From assembly GCA_014871385.1 (NCBI GenBank), contig CM026421.1, forward strand, positions 22,434,865-22,498,864: DNA of 64,000 bases, written 5' to 3'. This document shows, one piece after another, positions 55,540 through 64,000 of this stretch. The position numbers and the translations under genes were made by a program. The notes under the pieces were generated by a model. The model was not told the DNA's origin, did no database searches, and was given only the letters and a program-made list of their open reading frames with translations. Position 1 is the stretch's first letter. Each line of letters starts with the position of its first letter. This DNA is from Ceratodon purpureus. Its lineage: Eukaryota; Streptophyta; Bryopsida; Pseudoditrichales; Ditrichaceae.

Positions 55540-58270
55540 TTATTATATTAAGAGTACCCTAAACCGTATTACGCATCTTCTGCTATGTTACATTTTAACT
55601 GAAGCCACATAATCATTTAATTTATTATATTCTTTTCTTTCTTTCATGCTTATTGTTTTTCCCCTTCTTCGTAAATGTTATTAAACTTATTCCATTTCTT
55701 TCTGAAATTGTTTTTCTCGTCATGCTTATTTGATTTATATTTTAATTCCCTTTCTTTTTTATTTTAAATGGTATACGACTTATTTGTTGTTTTTTTTTTG
55801 GGAGACGAAACCCACTAAGCCATATCCTAAGTTCGAATCACAGAATCTCCATTCTCACAGGCCTGCCCTTTAATTTAAGTTCGTTCTCTAAGATGAAGTT
55901 GCTCAATTATATCCAAGCAGTCTTGACACCGTATTACGCATCTTGTGCTATGTTACATTTTAACTGAAGTCACATAATCATTTAATTTATTACATTCTTT
56001 TCTTTCTTTCATGCTTATTCTTTTTCCCCTTCTTCGTACATGTTATTAAACTTATTCCATTTCTTTCTGAAATTGTTTTTCTCTTCATGCTTATTTGATT
56101 TTTATTTTAATTCTTTTTTATTTTAAATGGTATACGACTTATCTGTTTCTTTTTTTTTGGGGGAGACGAAACCCACTAAGCCATATCCTAAATTCGAATC
56201 ACAAAATCTCCATTCTCACAGGCCTGGTCTATAATTTAAGTTCGTTCTTTAAGATGAAGTTGCTTAATTATATCCAAGCAGTCTTGACATCAAGTAATCT
56301 TATTTGCAAGCACAGTAATTTTTTAAATTTTTAACCCATGCAGTCACACTAATTAATGCAATCACAGTAATTTCTGCTTCAAGTACTCAGCACTTATCCG
56401 GCTGTCGAGACCGCAGCACTTCAAACTGTTTTGACGGAAATAATAACCACATTATCAACTCCCAAACCACATTATCAACTCGCAAAGCAAAGCACATTAT
56501 CCCATAAGCATTGAAATCACTGGATTTCACTTCGATATAACCAATGCAACGTAAAACATAATATAAAAGGACCAGAGTTCGAGCCCCCAGCGGGAGTCCT
56601 CGGCACCGAGGCCTTATGCCAAGGGCTGCGAGGTTGCTTACAAATCAACATAAAAAGACCAGAGTTCGAGCCCCTAGTGGGAGTCCTCGGCACCGAGGCA
56701 TGATGCCAAGGGCTGCGAGGCTTGCTAGAGGGGCACACAATGCAACTTACAAATCAATGCAGCGAGTATGCTTCAAAGGGCTCTGGTTCGAATCCCATTA
56801 ACAACATACATTGAGCACTTTGATACCCCCCAGTAGGGGTCCTCGGCACCGAGGCACTGATCCAATACCCAATAAAACCTGCAGTTGCTTCGCAGTCTTT
56901 TTCTCTCTCTTTTCGCCTAGACCCTAGAAATGTTGTTTTACCTCCTGAATCTATGTATCCAGTGGTCCACATTACCTATTTTCTACTATGTTATGTTTTA
57001 ACTCAAGTCACCTACTGATTTACTTTATTATATTAAGAATACCTTTAAGCAACCATTTTGTTGCTAAAATGGAAGATTAGAGCGAGATTGTTTATAGAGA
57101 CTGTGGTTCTTATAGGAGCCCCTTTCTAGAGACTTATCACTTATCAATTCGTAAATTACAAAAGCCGCTTTGTAGAGACTTATCAGTTATCAATTCGTAA
57201 ATGTAAGAAGTAACTAATTAAAATGTAATCTATCCTGTGTTCCTCTTGAACTGAGAAGAACAACGTCATGCACTGACCAGAGTTGGAGCCCCCAGCATTG
57301 GTCCCCGGCACCGAGGCATTATGTGAAGGGCAGCGAGGTTGCTTCAAAGGGCTCTGGTTCGAATCCCATTAACAACACACACTGAGCAGTTTGATATCCC
57401 CCACCAGGGGTCCCTACCAAAAAAACCTGCACTTGCTTCGCAATCTTTTTCTCTCTCTTTTCGCGTAGACCCTAAGAATGTTGTTTTACTTCCTAAATCT
57501 ATGTATCGACTGCAAGATATTACCTATCTTCTTCTATGTTACATTCTAACTTAAGGTACATAATCACTTCGATTATTATATTAAGAGTACCCTAAACCGT
57601 ATTACGCATCTTGTGCTATGTTACATTTTAACTGAAGCCACATAATCATTTAATTTATTATATGCTTTTCTTTCTTTCATGCTTATTCTTTTTCCCCTTC
57701 TTCGTACATGTTATTAAACTTATTCCATTTCTTTCTGAAATTGTTTTTCTCTTCATGCTTATTTGATTTTTATTTTAATTCCCTTTCTTTTTTATTTTGA
57801 ATGGTATACGTCTTATCTGCTTTTTTTTTTTTTTTGGGAGACGAAACCCACTAAGCCATATCCTAAGTTCGAATCACAAAATCTCCATTCTCACAGGCCT
57901 GGTCTATAATTTAAGTTCGTTCTTTAAGATGAAGTTGCTTAATTATATCCAAGCAGTCTTGACATCAAGTAATCTTATTTGCAAGCACAGTAATTTTTTA
58001 AATTTTTAACCCATGCAGTCACACTAACTAATGCAGTCAGAGTAATTATTTATATTTTTAACCCATGCAGTCACACTAATTAATGCAATCACAGTAATTT
58101 CTGCTTCAAGTACTCAGCACTTATCCGGCTGTCGAGACCGCAGCACTTCAAACTGTTTTGACGGAATTATTAACCACATTATCAACTCCCAAACCACATT
58201 TTCAACTCGCAAAGCAAAGCACATTATCCCATAAGCATTGAAATCACTGGATTTCACTTGGATATAACTG
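55540..58270. repeat. repeated AT-rich segments in the right flank of Y
   Basis: A segment beginning ACCGTATTACGCATCTT and running through GAGACGAAACCCACTAAGCC to a GTTCGAATCAC B-box-like word occurs three times (about 55560-55920, 55925-56290 and 57590-57960). The following block (GACATCAAGTAATCTTATTTG to CAAACTGTTTTGACGG) occurs at 56283-56440 and 57960-58165. The arrangement suggests a roughly 1.66-kb duplication plus a smaller tandem copy. Confidence 0.75.
56575..57345 (-). repeat. scattered inverted minisatellite units with B-box-like words
   Basis: Units at about 56580-56650, 56660-56745, 56830-56860 and 57275-57350 are in reverse orientation relative to the main arrays. Adjacent words GGTTCGAATCCC (56786 and 57356) and AGTTCGAGCCCC (56575, 56661) resemble the tRNA-type RNA polymerase III B box. 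Confidence 0.6.
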
Positions 58271-58499
58271 AACCTGCAACATTATAATTTCGTCACTTGG
58301 GCAGTGGCTTCGGTGTGTTATACTTCCCGAGAGAAAACAATGGACATCTTACCTCGCAAAGGATAATCGCCGGGGCCATTCCCAAACTGACATAAACAAA
58401 TTCAAATCGGATAAAACAAAAAATCTGAAAAAAGAAAATCTGCAGTTGCTGAGCAGTCTTTTTATCTCTCTTTCTACCTAGACCTTATAATAATAATAG

Positions 58500-58800
58500 A
58501 CTCAACGACTAAATTAAAATCCATTCTATTAATGGAGACAATTCCAAGTAGTCTAATAGTGATCAAGAATTTATCCTTTGTCTCTCTTACTTGGCTATAC
58601 TTTATATTGATATTAAACTTACTTTATATTGATAATAGACTTAGATACTGGACTCAGCAACTAAATTAAAATCCATTGTGGACCGGAAAAAATTCCAAGT
58701 AGTCTAATAGTGATCAAGAATTTATCCTTTGTCTCTCTTACATGGCTATACTTTATATTGATATTAGACTTACTTTATATTGATAATAGACTTAGATACT
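58500..58800. repeat. two tandem ~165-bp copies
   Basis: The block from AACTAAATTAAAATCCATT through AATTCCAAGTAGTCTAATAG to TTGATAATAGACTTAGATAC is repeated twice with few differences. Confidence 0.7.
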
Positions 58801-59004
58801 AAGCAAAGGATAAGACTGTATTCATAAAAAATTCCTGAATAATCTGATAGTCTTCATTACCTAAATCTGTATCCATGCATGCACGGGAATAGGCACGCAC
58901 GGTGATAGGTGTTTTTAAGGTCATACTTTTTGAAAATAAAAATAAAAATAAAACCAACATGCTGCAGTTATAGAGTGTGAGAAACTTCACCAAAAACTGT
59001 AAAA

Positions 59005-59077
59005 CATCAAAATATCCGCAAAGTTACCGCTCACCGTTCTCCGCTCACCGCTCAAGGCTCGCAGAATAGCATTTCCC
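59005..59077 (-). repeat. right terminal inverted repeat of element Y
   Basis: The reverse complement reads GGGAAATGCTATTCTGCGAG followed by CCTTGAGCGG, TGAGCGG, AGAACGG and TGAGCGG words and TAACTTTGCGGATATTTTG. It matches the left end from the GCGAGCC core inward. Confidence 0.8.
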
Positions 59078-59086
59078 GGAGACAGA
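59078..59086 (+). repeat. target-site duplication of element Y, right copy
   Basis: GGAGACAGA, identical to 8476-8484. Confidence 0.85.
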
Positions 59087-60909
59087 GACAGGTCCTAGCC
59101 TTCCTCGTTCCGATCCTGTATCCGTTGAAACCAGAACAGGTCACCATCACGGTCGGGAATACCATCTTCGGAGCGTACACGGGGGAGCGTCCGGTGAATT
59201 GGGCCGCGCTCATAGCGGAAACTGTGCAGAAGATGGTACCCTCGATCGGAATGAAGCCGACCCCGATCACCCCTTTTCTGTACCATCTCTATCAGGCCAA
59301 TAGTTTGCTGATGGATTAGGAGGAGGAGAGTTATCTAGTTGCAAAGAACCTCCTCTGCTTTCAAGACGTTCCGCCCGGTTTTGATGTCGTACCTCACGGC
59401 GAAACCTCGGATACAGCGTCCACGGAAGGGGAGGATGATACGGTGATCGTTCCGAATCCCAGCGCTACGAAGGCCCACTCCAAGTCGCGATCGGAACGCA
59501 CTACATCGCAGCACGCGGAGCCCTCCACGGCCCGAGGAGAAGCGGAACGGAAGAGGTCAGTTCCGAGCGAGGATTTCCGGTTGACCTGTTCCGGGCACTC
59601 AGGGAAGAAACTCACCGCCGGCACAGGCCTCTTACGATCGGATCGAGACGCTGTTCCGGAGAGTCTGCACGTCGCTCGGGGGCTGTTTACCGGAGGAGGT
59701 GATCCGAGAGGTGGAGCTTTTGAAGGACGCCCCGAAGCTGCGGAGCGAGAAGAAGCAGTTGGAATTTCAGCTGCAGGAGCTTACCTCGGAACTGGCGACA
59801 AAGAGCGAGGAAATCCGGAAGTTCCATGCGCAGCAGGAGGAGACTTTGGGTGAGCTCCGGAAGTTGGTAGGAGTTCCGGGTGACATAGTCAACAAGGCCA
59901 GGTTGTTCGACGAGAATGTGCTGCAGCCGGCGGATTTGGAGAATAAGCAGAGGATCATCACGATCCTTTCCAAATGCGAGCACTCGATGAACCAGATTCT
60001 GAAGAAGGTTCGGCAGTCTCTCAATCCGGGAGTCGGAAGTCCCAGTGTCGGAATCAGACTTCCCGGATCTCCTTCTCGGATCTCCTTCTCGGACCATGGT
60101 AGGGGAATCTCGCGGTGTAGGGTTCAGGACCCCATTGGAGCGCAACCTCCGGCTTGAGGAGCAGATGGCGGTTGACTCAGATATCTTCAAACCGGCTCGG
60201 ACAATCGCGGATATGATCCGGGAAGTTCAGGCCCAGGTGGCGTCACCCGGAGCCAGTACGGCTCAGCAAGGCTGCGCGATTCCCACCGGACAAGCAGAGG
60301 TCACGGGGACTACAGTCACTGTCCGGCGATCTGAGGAGCGAACGGTTACGGAAGAGGTAACCCGGCCCGTGCAACCGATTGTTCCCCAACACTCGGATCA
60401 TCAGTGATTATTCTGGTTCACCAAGGGGAGGTAGCTGGAGCGGAATGGAGGAGGTCCATTTCACCTACCGAACGTAACCGAGTGACTCAGGAGGGAGCAC
60501 TCACCCCTTCACCCACAGCCCGGACCGGGACTATGACCCCTACACCAACCGAAAACGCCCGTGGTGGACTCCCCCGCTGACAGTTCCGGTGCTCGGATGG
60601 TTTTGAGGAAGAGGAAGGAACCGGCGGAGAAGGGGCCAATTACGATTTCCGGGTCCGACTCGGAAACTCACACGAGCTCTTCGGTTGGGACAGCCGGAAC
60701 TGAGACTCGGACCCCGACATCCGGAACCCCTCCTTCGCGGATGTTGCCCAAGTCTCCCAAGTCTCCGAAGACTCGGGTCATTATCCGGCTTTCCTTGGAG
60801 ACCAAATCAAAGGAGTCGAAGGAGGAGCGGAGTGTCAGGCGTCAAGCGGAGCGGGCAGCGAAGGCAGGAGGATCCGAGCCCCGGATGACCCGGTCGAAGG
60901 AGAAGGACC
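59087..60909 (+). pseudogene. gag-like gene, 3' half, between elements Y and Z
   Basis: It resumes the 8181 frame with QVLAFLVPILYPLKPEQ, then IFGAYTGERPVNWAALIAE and TPFLYHLYQANSLLMD, and a TAG at 59317. A low-complexity Ser/Thr/Arg-rich segment follows. A frameshift to a second frame gives YDRIETLFRRVC and a long coiled coil (REVELLKDAPKLRSEKKQL ... LQELTSELATKSEEI), then VPGDIVNKARLFDENVLQP. Further frame changes occur near 60045. The final frame (60561-60909) is Ser/Pro/Thr-rich (KSPKSPKTRVIIRLSLE) and runs directly into the terminus of element Z. The domain order (conserved head, coiled coil, disordered basic tail) resembles retroelement gag-like proteins. No zinc knuckle or polymerase was seen. 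Confidence 0.55.
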
Positions 60910-60985
60910 GGGGAAAGTTCGTACGTGAGCGGAGAGCGTAGAGCGGAGAGCGGTGAGCGCAGAATGGAGAGCACAGAATTGAGAA
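60910..60985 (+). repeat. terminal inverted repeat of element Z
   Basis: Almost identical to the right terminus of X (29335-29401, inverted), including the outermost GGGGAAAGTTCGTACG. Beyond this point the two loci diverge completely, which fixes the boundary. Confidence 0.8.
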
Positions 60986-61679
60986 TTAGGAAAATTTCCA
61001 AAAGCAAAGTAGACCCTATAACCGTGGAAAATTACTAAATTTATGCTTAATTTTGATACTTTTTTTAGAAAAAGAGTATATTACCGTGAAAATTAGGGTT
61101 ATCTCTGGTAAGAATTTATTACGTTTGTTCTCTAAGATACAAATTAGGGCTGATGTCATGATGACGTCATGCATACATTCCTTTAGATTTGTCATGGGTT
61201 TAGGCAAGATACAATGATCAGGCGTTAGGTTTTAGATCAAACACATAATTCTTTCATAGGATTATGTAAATGCACAAGGAAAAAAACAAATATCACAGAA
61301 CATAGAGGAGGCAAGGTTTGAAAACTTCCTAGAATATTTCAAAATTCGTGTATAATATCTTGACTGCTGAAACCAAGATATACCTTGTCAGAGTCCTTGT
61401 CTTCATCGAAGATTACTCTCTCTTCCTAGGCAGCGAAGCATCTGAATTTGAGTGATAGAAGTAGGAGATTTTCATCATGAAACAACACTTGGTAAGCTGG
61501 GTTCCAGAGAAGGAGGTCACTCTTGGTTTCATGAGCTTGTCTCTAGGTGGCGTATTTGGATAGTGACACAGTCCTTGGCATGTTGTGCTGTATGCGAAGG
61601 TAGCGTATGAGTTCGGGGATGTCAATATGCAAGCTTGAGTGTAACGTTTGAAGACTACAAGAATTCAGTGTGTTGCGCG

Positions 61680-62051
61680 ATGCCGAAGGTGTGTAATGCG
61701 AGATCCAGGAGGACGAGAGCGGCTGTAGGTTTGCCCCCAAAGGCACCGGCGAGTTATGAGGAGCTGCGGCCGTGGCTGCTGGAGGTGGAGCGCGCCAGGG
61801 AACGAGGCATGGACCTGCCACCGTTTAGGCACATCGGAAACCTCCATGTTGGTGAAGGTGAATGGCGTTGGACAGTGCTTTGTACCAATGAGCTTCTCCG
61901 TATTATGGAGTTGTCCCTAATCCCGTATCCCTTGCTATCGAACGTCGATGAGAATCCAGTTGTTCAGCTGCCCGAAGTGATCATATCGGATGGCGAAACT
62001 TGCTGGTTTGATATGGACAAGAGTTGGACTGTATATCATTCGAAGGATTAG
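61680..62051 (+). CDS. small conserved terminal ORF of element Z
   Basis: 123 codons from MPKVCNARSRRTR to WFDMDKSWTVYHSKD, nearly identical to 28259-28630 in X (visible changes include D to E, S to N and P to H). An in-frame extension upstream to 61635 exists but ends at a stop in the region that is open in X, which supports the MPKV start. It is transcribed from the terminus inward and converges on the methyltransferase gene. Confidence 0.62.
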   Translation: MPKVCNARSRRTRAAVGLPPKAPASYEELRPWLLEVERARERGMDLPPFRHIGNLHVGEGEWRWTVLCTNELLRIMELSLIPYPLLSNVDENPVVQLPEVIISDGETCWFDMDKSWTVYHSKD

Positions 62052-62546
62052 TACTGTGAAGTCTAGTGGGGTGTTCGAATACAATCCTTAAGATTTGGTC
62101 TTTTATTGGATCTAGATACGAGTATTCCAGCATGATGGTTTTAGATAATAAGAGAACTGGAAACCAACTAAAACAAAGGCTCTTAAAAGTTCGTGGAATA
62201 TTTTAGAGTTCGTGTACAATACTGGAGTAGCAGAAACCAAGATAAACACCAAGTCAAGAATAGGTAACATGGCTTTGTAAATCTGGGATTTTGAATGAGT
62301 AAAATATAAGTTACAGCGCAATTTAAATTTGAGCATTTCTTTTGTAACATTTCATTCTTCATATTATATTTTGAGCATTACGGTTGTGACATTTCATCCT
62401 CTACATAGGAGGAGACGATTTGGAAATGAGATTCGTAACAAGTACAGATTCAGGGTAGTAGAGTAGACGAAGAATTACGCAATGAACTCCAATTAAATCA
62501 AATCAAATCCAATGAAAACAATGAAAGACCGAAGCCTCCTTCAAAC

Positions 62547-64000
62547 TCAGAAAATGCTACCATCGCTACTTCCACTCTCAGAACTAGATGACTCTGAATC
62601 TCCTTCTACCGCCTCGTCATCGACGAATAGAAGGGCCCTGGGATCAAAAGTAGTTGGCCGACTAGGAACATATGTTAGGGCTCCAGATTGAAACGCCTGT
62701 GCTAAGTCCTCTGCGTAGTCCGGAAGTATGAAAGGCTGAATCGGGCTGCAATGAAGACGCCACGATGGAGTGGACACTGCTCTTGGCCCACGTGGCGGTG
62801 TTGTTGAAACTACTCTGCAATAGAGAACCGATTGTGGTTAGATAGAGTACGTAGAGCTGGAAAGAGAAGTAATGATTGGATAATTTGAACAAAGAATAGA
62901 AGACTTACACCACTTGGAAGGTCTTGCTCTCTTAGGAGGCGCTTTGCCTGCTGCTGCCGGCCTTGGATGTTTAGGAGGACCCATGGCTGATGGTTTGAGA
63001 AGGGCGTTGAATATGGCTTCGTCCTCCTCAAAAGCGAGAATGTGACGACCAACAGCCTGGGCGGCCTTGATGGAGGCCCCTGAAACTCGAAGAGAAACAA
63101 AGAAATGAGAAACTTTGGAAAAAACGAGAGGAAAAATGAAGCAGAGATATGTAAGAAGAGTTACCTGTCCCAGCATTCCAGTCAACAACTATGTCGCCGG
63201 GCTTGGACAGCTCCTCAATGATGCTCTGCATCATCTCAGGGGATTTCTCCCTTGGGCCTCTCCACGGCACCTCCCCATTCATGAGCTGAGATTCCGCATC
63301 GGTGAAGTTGAAAATGGCATCACTCTTGGTAATGTTGAGGAGCCCATGTATCAGGTCTTCCTTCTTCGTCTGGAAGGAGAAAGTACTGCCACTACGAACG
63401 TAGACGCGAATCCAGAATCGCATAGTCTGCAGTCAAGCACAAGTAGTGAGTAAAATGAAGCGGAAGGGTTATCAGTAAGCGAAGAGAAGGGCATGTTTAG
63501 GAAAAGTACCAAGTTCTCGGGGTTCGTAGGAGAAGTCAAGCCGAGGACATTGACACCCCACCAGTCCTTGAACAGCACGTATCCACCAGCAGCAGCTTCT
63601 TCCTCGATATCCTTAGCCAGCTTCTGATCAGTGTTGTAGATGAGGCAGATGGCACCATCTTTCTGCAGGAATTCATCTGCAAAATGGAAGATGTCGTACA
63701 AATAATCCCTGTAGCGAGAGTTCCAAGGCGGAATACTCGTGGGAGGAACGGAAACGGATGGTACGGGAAGATTCTCAGGAATGTCGGCAATGATCAAGTC
63801 GACTCCCAGATGGTTCTCTTCTTTGCACCGGTCCGGAACTTCGTTTTCGCGGCCTGCTCCAAACTTGAGCAAACAAGAAAGGAGAGTTAGTAACTACATA
63901 GTGAGTAGAGGTGGCAGAATCCATTAAATGTCGAAATATAGGAACAAACCTTGCGAATGAAGTCTTGAGTCTTGATCCAATCCGGGTCGCCACCTTTGCT
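62547..64000 (-). CDS. ParB-methyltransferase-like gene, element Z, 3' part
   Basis: Minus-strand exons: (beyond the window)-63950, 63863-63510, 63426-63165, 63079-62909 and 62809-62547. Each corresponds to an exon of the X gene with the same phase. They encode FGAGRENEVPDRCKEENHLG, IIADIPENLPVPSVSV, a helix pair, MNGEVPWRGPREKSPEMM, then VVDWNAGTGASIKAAQ and RHILAFEEDEAIFNALLKP. The Ser/Glu-rich end is EGDSESSSSESGSSDGSIF. The SAM loop is intact as NAGTG here, where X has NAGTW, so Z is the better candidate for cofactor binding. The catalytic motif is still DIPE rather than DPPY. No break was found in the visible part. The ParB-like part lies outside the window. Confidence 0.75.

Larger units (their letters stand above)
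8485..59077. mobile_element. element Y: giant Mutator-like element (50.6 kb, containing nested X)
   Basis: The termini are inverted. The left end begins GGGACGTCACTATAG and continues with GCGAGCCTTGAGCGGTGAGC. The reverse complement of the right end begins GGGAAATGCTATTC and continues with the same GCGAGCCTTGAGCGGTGAGC core. A 9-bp duplication flanks the element. Without nested X it is about 34 kb. Its genes are a Mutator-type transposase (split by X), a small conserved ORF, a basic first-exon candidate, a ParB-methyltransferase gene and minus-strand ORFs. It also contains a captured channel exon, a 1,493-codon ORF and intron minisatellites. Nonsense and frameshift mutations in its two main genes indicate an old, inactive copy. 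Confidence 0.85.
60910..64000. mobile_element. element Z: Mutator-like element, near-identical relative of X (partial)
   Basis: The left terminus GGGGAAAGTTCGTACGTGAG with the GAGCGG word array interrupts the gag-like frame. The next 3.1 kb matches the right end of X (26.3-29.4 kb) in inverted orientation: CCCTATAACCGTGGA, the small conserved ORF, then the 3' part of a ParB-methyltransferase gene. The other terminus and the transposase, if present, lie beyond 64000, so its duplication cannot be checked; AGAAGGACC (60901-60909) is the predicted left copy. Confidence 0.8.

Noticed and set aside
55800-57990. tRNA genes suggested by GTTCGAATC words
   Set aside because: No cloverleaf, acceptor stem or A box could be drawn around them. 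They are treated as possible SINE relics only.
60561-60941. A complete gene at 60561-60941
   Set aside because: It is the tail of the gag-like frame running into the Z terminus; both ends are artificial.

Overview
The window is nuclear DNA from a land plant, most likely a bryophyte (moss-like). The reasons are GT-AG introns, TATA-box promoters, plant-specific families (an EFFECTOR OF TRANSCRIPTION protein and secreted proline-rich wall proteins) and a very high transposon load. No bacterial, organellar or viral genome organisation is visible. The species is inferred, not proven.

Layout. 1-1299: 3' part of an EFFECTOR OF TRANSCRIPTION (GIY-YIG plus ET zinc motif) gene. 3.3-6.4 kb: two paralogous secreted proline/tyrosine-rich protein genes on the minus strand, each with an intron just after the stop codon. 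7.9-8.48 kb and 59.08-60.91 kb: the two halves of one decayed gag-like gene. Between the halves lies a 50.6 kb Mutator-like element, here called Y (8485-59077), bounded by a 9-bp target-site duplication. Inside the Y transposase gene sits a second Mutator-like element, X (12878-29401, 16.5 kb), with its own 9-10 bp duplication. A third element, Z, begins at about 60910 in the distal part of the gag-like gene and runs off the window. Z is a near-identical, inverted relative of X. Reading across each duplication puts the host reading frame back in register, which is strong evidence for the nesting.

Each element carries the same unusual cargo. X and Y have a Mutator-type transposase gene (DDE residues plus a SWIM zinc finger), a small protein with a shared HAY-KVG-GTYSR motif, and a short basic exon that ends at a splice donor. 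All three elements have a large multi-exon gene that joins a ParB-like domain to a class-beta amino-methyltransferase-like domain. X and Z also share a small conserved gene next to the terminus. The X copy additionally encodes five heptads resembling the RNA polymerase II C-terminal repeat (YxPTSPx). The methyltransferase motifs are degenerate: DIPE replaces DPPY, and the glycine-rich SAM loop differs in each copy. Catalysis is therefore doubtful even though the fold is recognisable.

Element Y is the older, decaying copy, with nonsense codons in both main genes and a frameshift in the methyltransferase. It carries a 108-bp minisatellite that has expanded in at least four introns of the ParB-methyltransferase gene (about 51 units in one of them) and in the transposase intron, always in the sense orientation of the host gene. 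X and Z lack it. Y also holds a captured chloride-channel-like exon and a 1,493-codon transposase-like ORF. The main candidate for an undescribed system is this family of giant Mutator-like elements with a ParB-methyltransferase cargo.
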